Assembly (NCBI RefSeq): GCF_000719265.1
Contig: NZ_JOFL01000001.1
Location: 248,001 to 312,000 of the forward strand
DNA: 64,000 nt
DNA from: Streptomyces roseoverticillatus
GTDB taxonomy: Bacteria; Actinomycetota; Actinomycetes; Streptomycetales; Streptomycetaceae
Direction of reading: 5' to 3'
A program made the position numbers and the translations under genes. Shown piece by piece: positions 43,074 to 52,038 of the stretch. Within the stretch, counting starts at the first letter, position 1, and each line of letters starts with the position of its first letter. The notes under the pieces are model-generated. The model had not been told where the DNA came from. It saw nothing but the letters and a program-made list of their open reading frames with translations, and ran no database searches.

Positions 43074-44252
43074 TCAGGTGGTGGGCGGCCGGTCGCCCAC
43101 CACCCACATGGAGAAGAACTGCGCGCCCCCTCCATAGGCGTGGCCGAGCGCTTTGCGGGCGCCGTCGACCTGGTGCTCCCCCGCCCTCCCCCGCACCTGG
43201 AGGGCCGCTTCGGCGAAGCGGATGAGGCCGGAGGCGCCGATGGGATTGGTGGACAGGACGCCGCCTGAGGGGTTGACGGGCAGTTCGCCGCCGAGTTCGG
43301 TGGCGCCGGAGGCGGTGAGCTTCCAGCCCTCGCCCTCGGCGGCGAAGCCGAGGTTCTCCAGCCACATCGGTTCGTACCAGCTGAAGGGCACGTAGAGTTC
43401 GGCGACGTCGAGCTCGCGGCGCGGGTCGGTGATGCCTGCCTGGCGGTAGACCTCGGCGGCGCAGTCGCGGCCCGCGCGCGGCGAGACGAAGTCCTTGCCG
43501 GCGAAGAGCGTGGGCTCGCTGCGCATGGCGCCGCCGTGCACCCAGGCGGGCGGGTGCGGGGCGCGGGCGGCCCCGGCGCGGTCGGTGAGGACGACGGCGC
43601 AGGCGCCGTCGGAGGAGGGGCAGGTCTCGGAGTAGCGGATCGGGTCCCACAGCATGGGCGAGGATTGCACCCGCTCCAGGGTGATGCCGTGCTCGTGCAC
43701 GTGGGCCCAGGGGTTCCGCAGGGCGTTGCGGCGGTCCTTGTAGGCGACGAGCGCGCCCACGCCGCCGGGCGCGCCGCTGCGGCGGATGTAGGCCCGTACG
43801 TGCGGGGCGAAGAATCCTCCGGCGCCGGCCAGCAGGGGCTGCTGGAAGGGCACGGGCAGGGACAGGCCCCACATGGCGTTGGACTCGGACTGCTTCTCGA
43901 AGGCGACGGCGAGGACGGTGCGCTGGACGCGCGCCGCGACGAGGTCGGCGGCGACGAGGGCCGTGGAGCCGCCGACGGATCCGGCGGTGTGCACCCGCAG
44001 GACGGGTTTGCCGGCGGCGCCGAGGGCGTCGGCGAGGTACAGCTCGGGCATCATCACGCCCTCGAAGAAGTCGGGGGCCTTGCCGAGGACGACGGCGTCC
44101 ATGTCGGCCCAGGACAGCTGCGCGTCGTCGAGGGCCCGCCGGGCGGCTTCGCGGACGAGTCCGGCGAGCGAGACGTCGCGGCGGGCCGCGGCGTGCTTGG
44201 TCTGGCCGATGCCGACGACGGCGACGGGTTCCCTGCTCGTCCGTCCGCTCAC
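43074..44252 (-). CDS. thiolase-fold lipid-transfer protein
   Basis: About 392 residues. The thiolase N-terminal half reads VAVVGIGQTKHAAARRDVSL, the typical nucleophile region reads VHTAGSVGGSTAL (no Cys at the thiolase site), and the C-terminal half reads NPSGGVLSTNPIGASGLIRFAEAALQV. The usual catalytic His is Asn in NPIGA and the C-terminal Cys is not evident. Such Cys-less proteins act as lipid-transfer thiolases with DUF35 partners in the removal of steroid side-chain units. The GTG start overlaps the upstream thiolase-like gene by 4 bp. It is the last gene of the four-gene operon. Confidence 0.9.
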   Translation of the reverse strand: MSGRTSREPVAVVGIGQTKHAAARRDVSLAGLVREAARRALDDAQLSWADMDAVVLGKAPDFFEGVMMPELYLADALGAAGKPVLRVHTAGSVGGSTALVAADLVAARVQRTVLAVAFEKQSESNAMWGLSLPVPFQQPLLAGAGGFFAPHVRAYIRRSGAPGGVGALVAYKDRRNALRNPWAHVHEHGITLERVQSSPMLWDPIRYSETCPSSDGACAVVLTDRAGAARAPHPPAWVHGGAMRSEPTLFAGKDFVSPRAGRDCAAEVYRQAGITDPRRELDVAELYVPFSWYEPMWLENLGFAAEGEGWKLTASGATELGGELPVNPSGGVLSTNPIGASGLIRFAEAALQVRGRAGEHQVDGARKALGHAYGGGAQFFSMWVVGDRPPTT

Positions 44253-45229
44253 CGGTTCTCCCCCTCCAGCACGGCGACGAGGTTGTGCTGCAGGCAAGGC
44301 CCGGAGGTGGCGTGGGCCAGGGCCCGGTCGGAGTCGCCCCGGTGGATGCGGGCGGCCGCTTCGCCGAGCCGGACGAGGCCGGTGGTCATGAGGGGGTCGG
44401 CGGCGAGCGCTCCGCCGGAGGGGTTGACGGTGACAGTTCCGTCGAGGCGCAGTGCCCGCCGCAGGACGGCCTCCTGTGCGGTGCAGGGGGCGTGGAGTTC
44501 GGCCGTGTCCACGGGGGCGCGGAAGGCTCCGGCGCGTTCGGCGGCCAGGCGGGTGGAGGGCGAGTCGGTGAGGTCGCGCAGCCCCGGGGCCTGGGGTTCG
44601 ATGCGGTGGTCGATGCCGCGGATCCAGGCGGGCCGGTCGCACATGCGGCGGGCGGTGTCGCCGGCGGCGAGGACAACGGCGGCCGCGCCGTCGGTGGGGG
44701 CCGGGAAGTCGGTGGCGCGCAGGGGCAGCACGGCGTGGGCCTCCGCGGCGGGCGGCTCGTCGAGGTGGCCGGCGTCGATGAGGGCGCGGGCCTGGAGGGC
44801 GGCCAGGGCGAGCGGGTCGGGCCACAGGGGGGCGAGGTAGTAGGGGTCGAGCTGGCGGGTGAGGACGTCCGCCGGGTCGCCGGCGGTGGGTTTGCCGTGG
44901 GCGTAGACGAGGGCCGTGCCGGCGCGGCCGGTGAGGATCTTCACCCAGGCCTCGTACAGGGCCCAGGCTCCGTCCGTCTCCACGTGGGACTCCGCGATGG
45001 GCGGCCAGGCGCCGACGCTGTCGAGGGTGAGAGTGAAGGAGAAGGGGCGGCCGGCGAGGTAGTCGCTCGACCCGGAGCAGGTGAAGTCGGCCTCGCCGGG
45101 GGCCAGTCCTGCCTGGCTCAACGCGTCGTGCAGGACGGGCAGGAGCAGTTCGGGCTCGGACGCGCCGCCGGCACCGCCGTGGTGCTCGCTGCGCGCGAAG
45201 GCGACGACGGCCACGTCGCGGGGCGTCAC
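44249..45229 (-). CDS. second thiolase-like protein
   Basis: About 326 residues, distantly thiolase-like and shorter than its neighbour. TCSGSSDYLAGRPFSF may be the nucleophile-loop equivalent, and NPSGGALAADPLMTTGLVRLGEAA the C-terminal loop. It probably pairs with the adjacent 392-residue protein and the DUF35 protein in a hetero-complex. Both ends overlap neighbours by 4 bp (GTG start at 45229, stop 44249). Confidence 0.85.
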   Translation of the reverse strand: MTPRDVAVVAFARSEHHGGAGGASEPELLLPVLHDALSQAGLAPGEADFTCSGSSDYLAGRPFSFTLTLDSVGAWPPIAESHVETDGAWALYEAWVKILTGRAGTALVYAHGKPTAGDPADVLTRQLDPYYLAPLWPDPLALAALQARALIDAGHLDEPPAAEAHAVLPLRATDFPAPTDGAAAVVLAAGDTARRMCDRPAWIRGIDHRIEPQAPGLRDLTDSPSTRLAAERAGAFRAPVDTAELHAPCTAQEAVLRRALRLDGTVTVNPSGGALAADPLMTTGLVRLGEAAARIHRGDSDRALAHATSGPCLQHNLVAVLEGENR

Positions 45230-46173
45230 AGCAGCTCCTTGTAGGTGTCGTAGCCGGCGTCGGGCTCGCCGGTGGGCCGGTAGTGGTCCGGGTGGCGGGC
45301 GTCGCCGGTCCACACGGGTGCGACGCGCATGCCCATGCGCACCTCGTCGTAGGGGATGCCGCCGATGCGCGCGTGGAGGGCGAGGTCGGCCCCGTCGAGG
45401 GCGATGTGGGCGTAGACGTACGGGACCTCGATGCCGGCCCCCCTGGCCTTGATGTTGACGACGCAGAAGGTGGTGACGGTGCCGTGCGGCCCGACCTGTG
45501 TCTGCTCGGTCGTGGGGACGCCGCAGGTGGGGCAGACACCCCGGGGCGGGACGTGGACCTTGCGGCAGGAGGGGCAGCGTTCGCCGGTGATCCTGTGCTC
45601 GGCGAGGGCGGCGAGGTGACGGCTCAGGGCGCGGCCGGGCGTGTAGGTGTAGTCGAGGCGGGCGGGGGTGACGATGCCGGTGACGGGGTCGTCGAAGACA
45701 CCGTCGTGCGGTACGGCCGGGCCTGCGCGCTCCTCCCCTTCGTACGGTTCGAAGCAGCCGATGTCGGTGATGGCGCCGGTGCGTTCGGGGGCCCAGCGGA
45801 TGCGGACGCGCATGCCGGTCCGTACGGCGTGCGGGCCGGGGGCGTCGAGGACGTGCAGGAGTGCGGTGTCGGCGCCGTCGAGGCGGACGAGGACCCAGGC
45901 GAAGGGGGTGCGCAGGGGCTGATTGTCCCGGGGGGCGGGGTTCCAGGCCCAGGTGGTGACGGTTCCGGTGGGGGCGACCTCGGCGAGGTCGCGGATCTCC
46001 TCGGCGGTGACGGGGTCGTACTCGACGGGCGGTACGAGGATCCGGCCGTCGGTGGTGCGTACGCCGAGGACGGTGCGCTCCCGGAGGCCGGTGAGGAAGG
46101 CGCTCTGGACGGGGCCGAGGGAGCGGGTGAAGGGGAAGGAGACGGTCAGGGGTGCGGTGAGGATCTCCGGCAC
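45226..46173 (-). CDS. OB-fold DUF35 protein with zinc ribbon
   Basis: About 315 residues starting at a GTG with GGGAGCC upstream. It contains two OB-like segments, the second preceded by a zinc ribbon CPSCRKVHVPPRGVCPTC (Cys4). DUF35 proteins bind acyl-CoA and partner with thiolase-like lipid-transfer proteins such as Ltp2, where they help retro-aldol cleavage. Here it is immediately upstream of two thiolase-like genes, overlapping the first by 4 bp. It is 13 bp after the enoyl-CoA hydratase gene, so the four genes are one operon. Confidence 0.92.
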   Translation of the reverse strand: MPEILTAPLTVSFPFTRSLGPVQSAFLTGLRERTVLGVRTTDGRILVPPVEYDPVTAEEIRDLAEVAPTGTVTTWAWNPAPRDNQPLRTPFAWVLVRLDGADTALLHVLDAPGPHAVRTGMRVRIRWAPERTGAITDIGCFEPYEGEERAGPAVPHDGVFDDPVTGIVTPARLDYTYTPGRALSRHLAALAEHRITGERCPSCRKVHVPPRGVCPTCGVPTTEQTQVGPHGTVTTFCVVNIKARGAGIEVPYVYAHIALDGADLALHARIGGIPYDEVRMGMRVAPVWTGDARHPDHYRPTGEPDAGYDTYKELL

Positions 46174-46186
46174 GGCGGGGCTCCCT

Positions 46187-46990
46187 TCAGGCGCGCCGGT
46201 AGACGGCGGGGCGCTTCTCGGCGAAGGCCCGGGTGCCCTCCTTGGCGTCGGCGCTGCCGAGGACGGGCAGGCCCCGTTCGAGTTCGAGGGCGAGGCCCGC
46301 GGCCTCGTCCAGGCCGGCGGTGTCGTGGACGCAGGCCTTGACGGCCTCGACGGCCAGCGGCCCGTTGGCGTTGACGAGTGCGGCGGTCTCCAGGGCCCGC
46401 TCCAGGGCCGTGCCGTCGGGGACGACGTGGCCGACGAGGCCGATGCGCGCGGCTTCGGCGGCGGTGTAGGGGCGGCCGGTGAGCAGCATCTCCAGGGCGT
46501 GGGTGCGCGGGATCTGGCGGGCGAGGCGGACGGTGGAGCCGCCGACGGGGAAGAGGCCCCGGCGCACTTCGAAGAGGCCGAAGACGGCGCTCTCGCCGGC
46601 GATGCGGATGTCGGTGCCCTGGAGGATCTCGGTGCCGCCGGCGACGCAGGGGCCCTCGACGGCGGCGATGACCGGTTTGCGCGGCCGGTGGTGGCGGAGC
46701 ATGGCCTTCCAGTGCAGGTCGGGGTCGGCCTTGAAGCGTGCGCGGCAGGCGTCGTCCGCCGCCGGGCCCGGTCCGTGCAGCGCCTTGAGGTCCATGCCGG
46801 AGCAGAAGGCGCCGCCGGCGCCGGTGAGCACGACGGAGCGGATCGCGTCGTCCTCGTCGGCCTCCAGCCAGCCGTCGTGGAGCCCGGCCAGCATCGGCAG
46901 CGACAGGGCGTTCTTCGCTTCCGGCCGGTTGAGAGTGAGCACCAGTGTGGCGCCGACGCGTTCGACCGTGAGGTGTTCGGTCCCGCTCAT
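46187..46990 (-). CDS. enoyl-CoA hydratase/isomerase (crotonase family)
   Basis: The ATG at 46990, with GGGAGGG six bases upstream, gives 267 residues. The oxyanion-hole motif GAGGAFCSGMDL and the region AAVEGPCVAGGTE are crotonase hallmarks. The Glu residues of classical hydratases are not obvious beyond Glu in CVAGGTE, so hydratase versus isomerase is undecided. It is a cytosolic beta-oxidation or ring/side-chain catabolic enzyme. It is divergent from an acyl-CoA ligase gene, with the TCTGAC palindrome between the two starts. Confidence 0.92.
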   Translation of the reverse strand: MSGTEHLTVERVGATLVLTLNRPEAKNALSLPMLAGLHDGWLEADEDDAIRSVVLTGAGGAFCSGMDLKALHGPGPAADDACRARFKADPDLHWKAMLRHHRPRKPVIAAVEGPCVAGGTEILQGTDIRIAGESAVFGLFEVRRGLFPVGGSTVRLARQIPRTHALEMLLTGRPYTAAEAARIGLVGHVVPDGTALERALETAALVNANGPLAVEAVKACVHDTAGLDEAAGLALELERGLPVLGSADAKEGTRAFAEKRPAVYRRA

Positions 46991-47055
46991 GGGTGGCCCT
47001 CCCGTCCCGACGACCAGAACAGGGTGCAGGAGGCGTGGCCGGGGTTCAAGAGTTT

Positions 47056-47072
47056 TCTGACTTCCCGTCAGA
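47056..47072. promoter_or_regulatory. palindrome TCTGAC-N5-GTCAGA, candidate operator (copy 1)
   Basis: TCTGAC (47056-47061) and its reverse complement GTCAGA (47067-47072) are separated by 5 bp. A TTTT run flanks one side. It lies between the divergent crotonase (start 46990) and acyl-CoA ligase (start 47165) genes. The same half-sites with the same spacing occur again at 57657-57673, so this looks like a shared binding site, probably for a TetR-type acyl-CoA-responsive repressor (inference). Confidence 0.65.
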
Positions 47073-47164
47073 TTTCTTGGCCTTCCCGGGTTCCGGCCCT
47101 TCCTCCCTGCGGCCCGCGGCGCTCTAATGGGCGCCGGCCGCCGTTCCCCCGGGCAGGAGGAGAC

Positions 47165-48805
47165 GTGGACTACAACCTCGCGGATCTCTTCGAGTCGGTC
47201 GTGGACGCCGTGCCCGGCAGGGAGGCCCTGGTCCACGCGGACCTCCCGGGTCCCGGCGCCGAGCGCCGGCTGACGTACGCGCAGCTCGACGCGGCCGCCA
47301 ACCGGCTCGCGCACCACCTGCGCGACCAGGGGATCCGGCCGGGCGACCACGTCGGGCTGCACCTGTACAACGGCGTCGAGTACCTGCAGTCCTTCTGGGC
47401 CTGCCTGAAGATCCGGGCGGTGCCCGTCAACGTCAACTACCGCTACGTCGAAGACGAACTGGCCTACCTCTACCGGGACGCCGACCTCGTGGCGCTGGTC
47501 TTCGACGCCGCGTTCACCGCCCGGGTGGCCGCGGCGCTCCCCCGTACGGACGTGCTGCGCCACCTCGTGCGCACCGGGACGCCTCCGGAGGGGGCGCCCG
47601 AGCCCGCCCTCGCGCCCGTCCCCTTCGCCGAGGCCGAGGCGTCGGGCTCGCCCCTGCGGGGCTTCGGCCCGCGCTCGGCGGATGACCAGGTCGTCATCTA
47701 CACCGGCGGCACTACCGGCCTGCCCAAGGGCGTGATGTGGCGCCAGGAGGACCTGTTCTTCTCCGGGCTCGGCGGCGGCGCGCCCACGGGCGAGCCGGTC
47801 GCGCACCCGGGGGAGCTGGCCGAGCGGGTCGCCGAGGGGGGCGAGGGCCTGGTCTTCTTCCCCACCGCGCCGCTGATGCACGGCACGTCCACGCTCACCG
47901 CGCTCATCGCCTTCGACTACGGCCAGAAGGTCGTGCTGCACAGCAGGTTCGCCCCCGAGGAGGTGCTGCGCACCGTCGAGCGCGAGAAGGTCACCTGCGT
48001 CTCCCTGGTCGGCGACGCGATGCTGCGGCCCCTGGTGGACGCGCTGGCCGGGCCGCTGCGGGGCACCGACTGCTCGTCGCTGTTCAGCGTGAGCAGCTCG
48101 GGGGCGATCCTGTCCCGCACCGTACGGGAGCAGTTCGCGGCGCTGCTGCCGCACGTGGCGCTGCTGAACAACTTCGGCTCTTCGGAGTCGGGCTTCAACG
48201 GCACCGCCGAGGACGGGGCGGGGGCGGAGGAGGCCGGTGGTCTCCGGCTGCGCGTCAACGACCGCACGGCCGTCGTCGACCCGGTCACGCACGAGCGCGT
48301 GGCGCCCGGCGGGGAAGGGCGCGTCGCGCAGCGCGGCCACGTGCCGCTCGGCTACTACAACGACCCGGAGCGGACCGCGGCGACGTTCTTCCGGGCGGGC
48401 GGCGAGCGGTGGGTGCTGCTCGGCGACATGGCGCGGGCCGGCGCGGACGGCGAGATCACGCTGCTCGGGCGGGGCTCGCAGTGCATCAACACCGGCGGCG
48501 AGAAGGTGTACCCGGAGGAGGTCGAGCAGGCGCTCAAGGCGCATCCGGACGTGTACGACGTGCTGGTCGCCGGCGTTCCGGACGAACGGTGGGGGCAGCG
48601 GGTGGCCGCCGTCGTCCAGTTGCGCGAGGGGGCGGGGCCGCTGCCTCCCGGCGTGCTGCAGGCGCACTGCCGCGCGCGGCTGGCGGGCTACAAGGTGCCG
48701 CGCTGCGTGGTCTTCACGGAGCGGGTGCGGCGATCGCCGAGCGGGAAGGCGGACTACCGGTGGGCGCGAGCGGTTGCGGAGGAGGGCGCGCGGACGGGGA
48801 GTTAG
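47165..48805 (+). CDS. acyl-CoA ligase (AMP-forming)
   Basis: The GTG at 47165 follows AGGAGG and gives 546 residues. The AMP-binding P-loop IYTGGTTGLPKG is clear, with A5-type GYYNDPERTAATF and A8-type LGDMARAGADGEITLLGR segments and a C-terminal catalytic Lys in RSPSGKADYRWA. It activates a carboxylic acid with ATP and CoA in the cytoplasm. The substrate is unknown; proximity to Ltp/DUF35 genes suggests a long or branched chain or a steroid-type acid. It is divergent from the crotonase operon. Confidence 0.93.
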   Translation: MDYNLADLFESVVDAVPGREALVHADLPGPGAERRLTYAQLDAAANRLAHHLRDQGIRPGDHVGLHLYNGVEYLQSFWACLKIRAVPVNVNYRYVEDELAYLYRDADLVALVFDAAFTARVAAALPRTDVLRHLVRTGTPPEGAPEPALAPVPFAEAEASGSPLRGFGPRSADDQVVIYTGGTTGLPKGVMWRQEDLFFSGLGGGAPTGEPVAHPGELAERVAEGGEGLVFFPTAPLMHGTSTLTALIAFDYGQKVVLHSRFAPEEVLRTVEREKVTCVSLVGDAMLRPLVDALAGPLRGTDCSSLFSVSSSGAILSRTVREQFAALLPHVALLNNFGSSESGFNGTAEDGAGAEEAGGLRLRVNDRTAVVDPVTHERVAPGGEGRVAQRGHVPLGYYNDPERTAATFFRAGGERWVLLGDMARAGADGEITLLGRGSQCINTGGEKVYPEEVEQALKAHPDVYDVLVAGVPDERWGQRVAAVVQLREGAGPLPPGVLQAHCRARLAGYKVPRCVVFTERVRRSPSGKADYRWARAVAEEGARTGS

Positions 48806-48812
48806 CGCCCTC

Positions 48813-48840
48813 TTGACGCCCGCCGCCGCCCCTGGATACT
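48813..48840 (+). promoter_or_regulatory. paaK promoter (-35 TTGACG, -10 GATACT)
   Basis: TTGACG lies at 48813-48818 and GATACT at 48835-48840, with 16 bp between, a strong vegetative-type promoter. The predicted start at about 48847-48848 coincides with the ATG of paaK, so the mRNA is probably leaderless. Confidence 0.65.
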
Positions 48841-48847
48841 TGATCCC

Positions 48848-50179
48848 ATGCAACGACCGAACGATCGGTTGGTTCCCGGAGCCGTTCCCGCCATTCCACG
48901 GGATCCGGCCGAGCGGATGTCCCGCGATGAACTGGCCGCGCTCCAGCTGGAGCGGCTGCAGGCCACCCTCCGGCGCGCCTACGAGCACGTGCCCTTCTAC
49001 CGGCGGGCCTTCGACGCGGCCGGCATACGCCCCGAGGACTGCCGCAGCCTCGCCGGCCTCGCCCGCCTCCCGTTCACCACCAAGGCGGATCTCCGGGAGC
49101 ACTACCCCTTCGGCATGTTCGCCGTTCCCGGCAGCGAGGTCCGGCGCATCCACGCCTCCAGCGGCACCACGGGCACCCCCACCGTCGTCGGCTACACCGA
49201 CCGGGACCTGGACGTCTGGGCCGAGGTCGTCGCCCGCTCGATCCGCGCCGCCGGCGGGCGGCCCGGCGACAGGATCCACGTGGCCTACGGCTACGGCCTG
49301 TTCACCGGCGGTCTGGGCGCGCACTACGGCGCCGAGCGGCTCGGCTGCACGGTGATCCCCGCCTCCGGCGGCATGACCGCGCGCCAGGTCCGGCTGATCC
49401 AGGACCTGGAGCCCCGGATCATCATGGTGACGCCCACCTACATGCTCACCCTGCTCGACGAGTTCGAGCGCCAGGGCATCGACCCCCGGAGCACCTCCCT
49501 GACCACCGGCATCTTCGGAGCCGAGCCCTGGACGGAGGAGATGCGCCGGGAGATCGAGGAGCGCTTCGCGATCGACGCCGTCGACATATACGGCCTCTCG
49601 GAGGTCATCGGCCCCGGCGTCGCACAGGAGTGCGCCGAGACGAAGGACGGCCTGCACATCTGGGAGGACCACTTCTACCCGGAAGTCGTCGACCCGGTCA
49701 CGGGAGAGGTGCTGCCCGACGGCAGCCACGGCGAGCTGGTCCTCACCTCCCTCACCAAGGAAGCCATGCCCGTCGTCCGTTTCCGCACCCGCGACCTGAC
49801 CCGGCTCCTGCCCGGCACCGCCCGCCCCGCCTTCCGGCGGATGGAGCGGATCACCGGGCGCAGCGACGACCTGATCATCCTGCGGGGGGTCAACCTCTTC
49901 CCCGGCCAGATCGAGGAGATCGTGCTGCGGACGCCCGGCCTCGCCCCGCACTTCCAGCTCCGGCTCACCCGCGAGGGCCGCATGGACCACCTCACCGTCC
50001 GGGCCGAGGCGCGGCCGGAAGCGACGCCGGAGCAGCGGGTGGCTGCCGCCGGCGAGGTGGCGCGGCGGGTGAAGGACGGGGTCGGTGTAACGGTGGCCGT
50101 CGAGGTGGTCGACGGTGGGACGCTGGAAAGGTCGGTGGGCAAGCTGAAGCGGGTCGTGGACGAACGGGGGGCGGGGTGA
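48848..50179 (+). CDS. paaK: phenylacetate-CoA ligase
   Basis: This 443-residue AMP-forming enzyme is recognisable as PaaK: YEHVPFYRRAFDAAGI, the P-loop SSGTTGTPTVVGYT, IYGLSEVIGPGVAQEC and the C-terminal GRSDDLIILRGVNLFP. It converts phenylacetate to phenylacetyl-CoA, the entry step of the phenylacetate pathway. No other paa genes are in the window. The start codon has no ribosome-binding site but lies at the predicted transcription start, which suggests leaderless translation. A PaaR-type operator overlaps the first codons. Confidence 0.92.
   Translation: MQRPNDRLVPGAVPAIPRDPAERMSRDELAALQLERLQATLRRAYEHVPFYRRAFDAAGIRPEDCRSLAGLARLPFTTKADLREHYPFGMFAVPGSEVRRIHASSGTTGTPTVVGYTDRDLDVWAEVVARSIRAAGGRPGDRIHVAYGYGLFTGGLGAHYGAERLGCTVIPASGGMTARQVRLIQDLEPRIIMVTPTYMLTLLDEFERQGIDPRSTSLTTGIFGAEPWTEEMRREIEERFAIDAVDIYGLSEVIGPGVAQECAETKDGLHIWEDHFYPEVVDPVTGEVLPDGSHGELVLTSLTKEAMPVVRFRTRDLTRLLPGTARPAFRRMERITGRSDDLIILRGVNLFPGQIEEIVLRTPGLAPHFQLRLTREGRMDHLTVRAEARPEATPEQRVAAAGEVARRVKDGVGVTVAVEVVDGGTLERSVGKLKRVVDERGAG
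48856..48869 (+). promoter_or_regulatory. PaaR-type operator over the start of paaK
   Basis: The 14-bp core ACCGAACGATCGGT matches the ACCGNNCGNNCGGT core I recall for the TetR repressor PaaR of Corynebacterium. It sits at codons 3-8 of paaK. Binding there would block initiation at the leaderless start and be relieved by phenylacetyl-CoA. Confidence 0.6.
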
Positions 50180-50355
50180 GGGGGCCGGTGCGTTGCGGGG
50201 CCGGGCCGGGGGCTCCGGGGCAGGGTCCCTGGACCGTGCAGCCCGGCGGAGGCCGTTCCGGCGCCGCGGCGCCGGCAAAAATTGCCCGCCGCAACGGCGA
50301 GACACCATCGCGGCGCGGGTCCGGCGGAATCCGCGATCACAGCAGCGTGAATGCG

Positions 50356-50425
50356 GTCGTCATCCGCCCGAAGGGCAAACCGCAACCCGGACGTCGTCGT
50401 CATCCGCCCGAGAGGGCAAACCGCA
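50356..50425. repeat. imperfect 29/30-bp direct repeat at the 3' end of the ligase gene
   Basis: GTCGTCATCCGCCCG followed by AAGGGCAAACCGCA occurs at 50356-50384, and GTCGTCATCCGCCCG followed by AGAGGGCAAACCGCA at 50396-50425. The second copy spans the stop codon and last codons of the acyl-CoA ligase (minus strand). The first appears to be a duplicate of that 3' end in the intergenic space, consistent with slippage or gene conversion. Confidence 0.6.
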
Positions 50426-51914
50426 GCTCTCTCTTCAGCACCTTGCCGGAGGCATTCCGCGGGAGGGCGTCCGCGAACAGCACGCGCTTCGGCACCTTGA
50501 AGGGGGCCAGCCGCTCCCGCGCGTACGCCACCAGCTCCTCCCCGGTCACGGTGCCGCGCGCGACGACCACGGCCGTGACCGCCTCGATCCACCGCGCGTC
50601 GGGGAGCCCGACGACCGCCGCCTCCGCGACCGCCGGATGACCGTAGAGCACGTCCTCGACCTCGCGGGAGGCGACCAGCACGCCACCGGAGTTGATGACG
50701 TCCTTCAGCCGGTCCACGACCGTGAAGTAGCCCTCGGCGTCCCGGACCGCCAGGTCCCCGGAGTGGAACCAGCCGTCCCGGAAGGCCTCCTCGGTCTCCT
50801 CGGGCTTGCCCCAGTACCCCCGGCACAGCTGCGGGGAGCGGTAGACGACCTCGCCCGGGGTGCCGTCGGGCACGTCCACGCCCTTGTCGTCCACGACGCG
50901 CGCCTCGACGAACATCACCGGCCGGCCGCACGAGTCCATCCGCCCCTCGTGCTCCTCGGGCCGCAGCACGGTGGCCAGCGGCCCGATCTCGCTCTGCCCG
51001 AAGCAGTTGTAGAACGCGAGACGGGGCAGCCGGGCCCGGAGCCGCTCCAGGACCGGCACGGGCATGACGGACGCCCCGTAGTACGCCTTGCGCAGCGCCG
51101 ACAGGTCACGGGTGGCGAAGCCGGGGTGGCCGGCCAGTGCGATCCATACGGTCGGCGGGGCGAAGAAGCTGTCGGCCCGCCCCGCCTCCACCAGTTCGAG
51201 GATGCGGTCCGGGTCCGGCGCGTCGATGAGCGTGCTCTCGGCGCCCACCGCCAGGAAGGGCAGCAGGAACACGTGCATCTGCGCCGAGTGGTACAGCGGC
51301 AGGGCGTGCAGCGGCCGGTCCGTCTCCCTGAGGTCCAGGGCGGTGACCGCGCTCATGTAGGCGTGCACGAGCGCGCCGTGCGTCATCATCGCGCCCTTGG
51401 GCTGCGCGGTGGTGCCGGAGGTGTAGAGCAGCTGCACGAGGTCGCCCTGGTCCGGGCCGCCGACGGCGAGGGTGGCCCTGCCCACGCGCGGGGGCCGCAC
51501 CGCCCGCTCCAGCAGGGAGCCCGTGGCGTCGCGCAGCGGCAGGGTGCGCACGGAACCGGGCAGCTGGTGGGCCAGGGCCGGGTCGGTGAGCACCAGCGCG
51601 CTGCCCGACTGCTCCAGGATGTAGCCCAGTTCACCGCCCGTGAGCCGGTGGTTGACGGGCACGTGCACCAGGCCGGCCCGGGCGCAGGCCAGGAAGCCGA
51701 TCAGGTAGGCGTCGGAGTTGTGGCCGTAGGCGGCGACGCGGTCGCCGTCGCGCAGCCCGCTGCCGAGCAGGGCCAGGGCGGCGCCCGTCACGGCCTCGTC
51801 CAGCTCGCGGTAGGTCCAGACGCGCTCCTTGTACCGCAGCGCCGTCCGGTCCGGCACGCGCCGGGCCGTGCGCCGCAGGATGCCGTCCACCGTGCTGTCG
51901 TGGGCTCCCGTCAT
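50400..51914 (-). CDS. acyl-CoA ligase (AMP-forming)
   Basis: This 504-residue enzyme has the AMP-binding P-loop LLYTSGTTAQPKG, A5 FNCFGQSEIGPLATV-type segment (YNCFGQSEIGPLA), HSGDLAVRDAEGYFTVVDRLKDVINSGG and a C-terminal NASGKVLKRELR with the catalytic Lys. It is a long- or medium-chain fatty acyl-CoA synthetase type. It is divergent from the penicillin-acylase gene, with 124 bp between starts. The last codons are part of a duplicated 3' sequence. Confidence 0.93.
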   Translation of the reverse strand: MTGAHDSTVDGILRRTARRVPDRTALRYKERVWTYRELDEAVTGAALALLGSGLRDGDRVAAYGHNSDAYLIGFLACARAGLVHVPVNHRLTGGELGYILEQSGSALVLTDPALAHQLPGSVRTLPLRDATGSLLERAVRPPRVGRATLAVGGPDQGDLVQLLYTSGTTAQPKGAMMTHGALVHAYMSAVTALDLRETDRPLHALPLYHSAQMHVFLLPFLAVGAESTLIDAPDPDRILELVEAGRADSFFAPPTVWIALAGHPGFATRDLSALRKAYYGASVMPVPVLERLRARLPRLAFYNCFGQSEIGPLATVLRPEEHEGRMDSCGRPVMFVEARVVDDKGVDVPDGTPGEVVYRSPQLCRGYWGKPEETEEAFRDGWFHSGDLAVRDAEGYFTVVDRLKDVINSGGVLVASREVEDVLYGHPAVAEAAVVGLPDARWIEAVTAVVVARGTVTGEELVAYARERLAPFKVPKRVLFADALPRNASGKVLKRELRFALSGG

Positions 51915-52038
51915 GCCCCGGATCCTGGGGCCGCCGCGCGCGGAAGGTCAAGAGGCGGCCGCATCGTGCCCGCGGTCAACTCCCCGCGCCGCCCGGGCGT
52001 CCTCCTCCTCGCAGGCGACTTCTCGTCCCTCTGTACCC

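Noticed and set aside
46187..50308. 1373-residue open frame on the minus strand
   Set aside because: Only its C-terminal part (start 46990) is real (crotonase). The rest is antisense to the acyl-CoA ligase and paaK genes and shows no domain.
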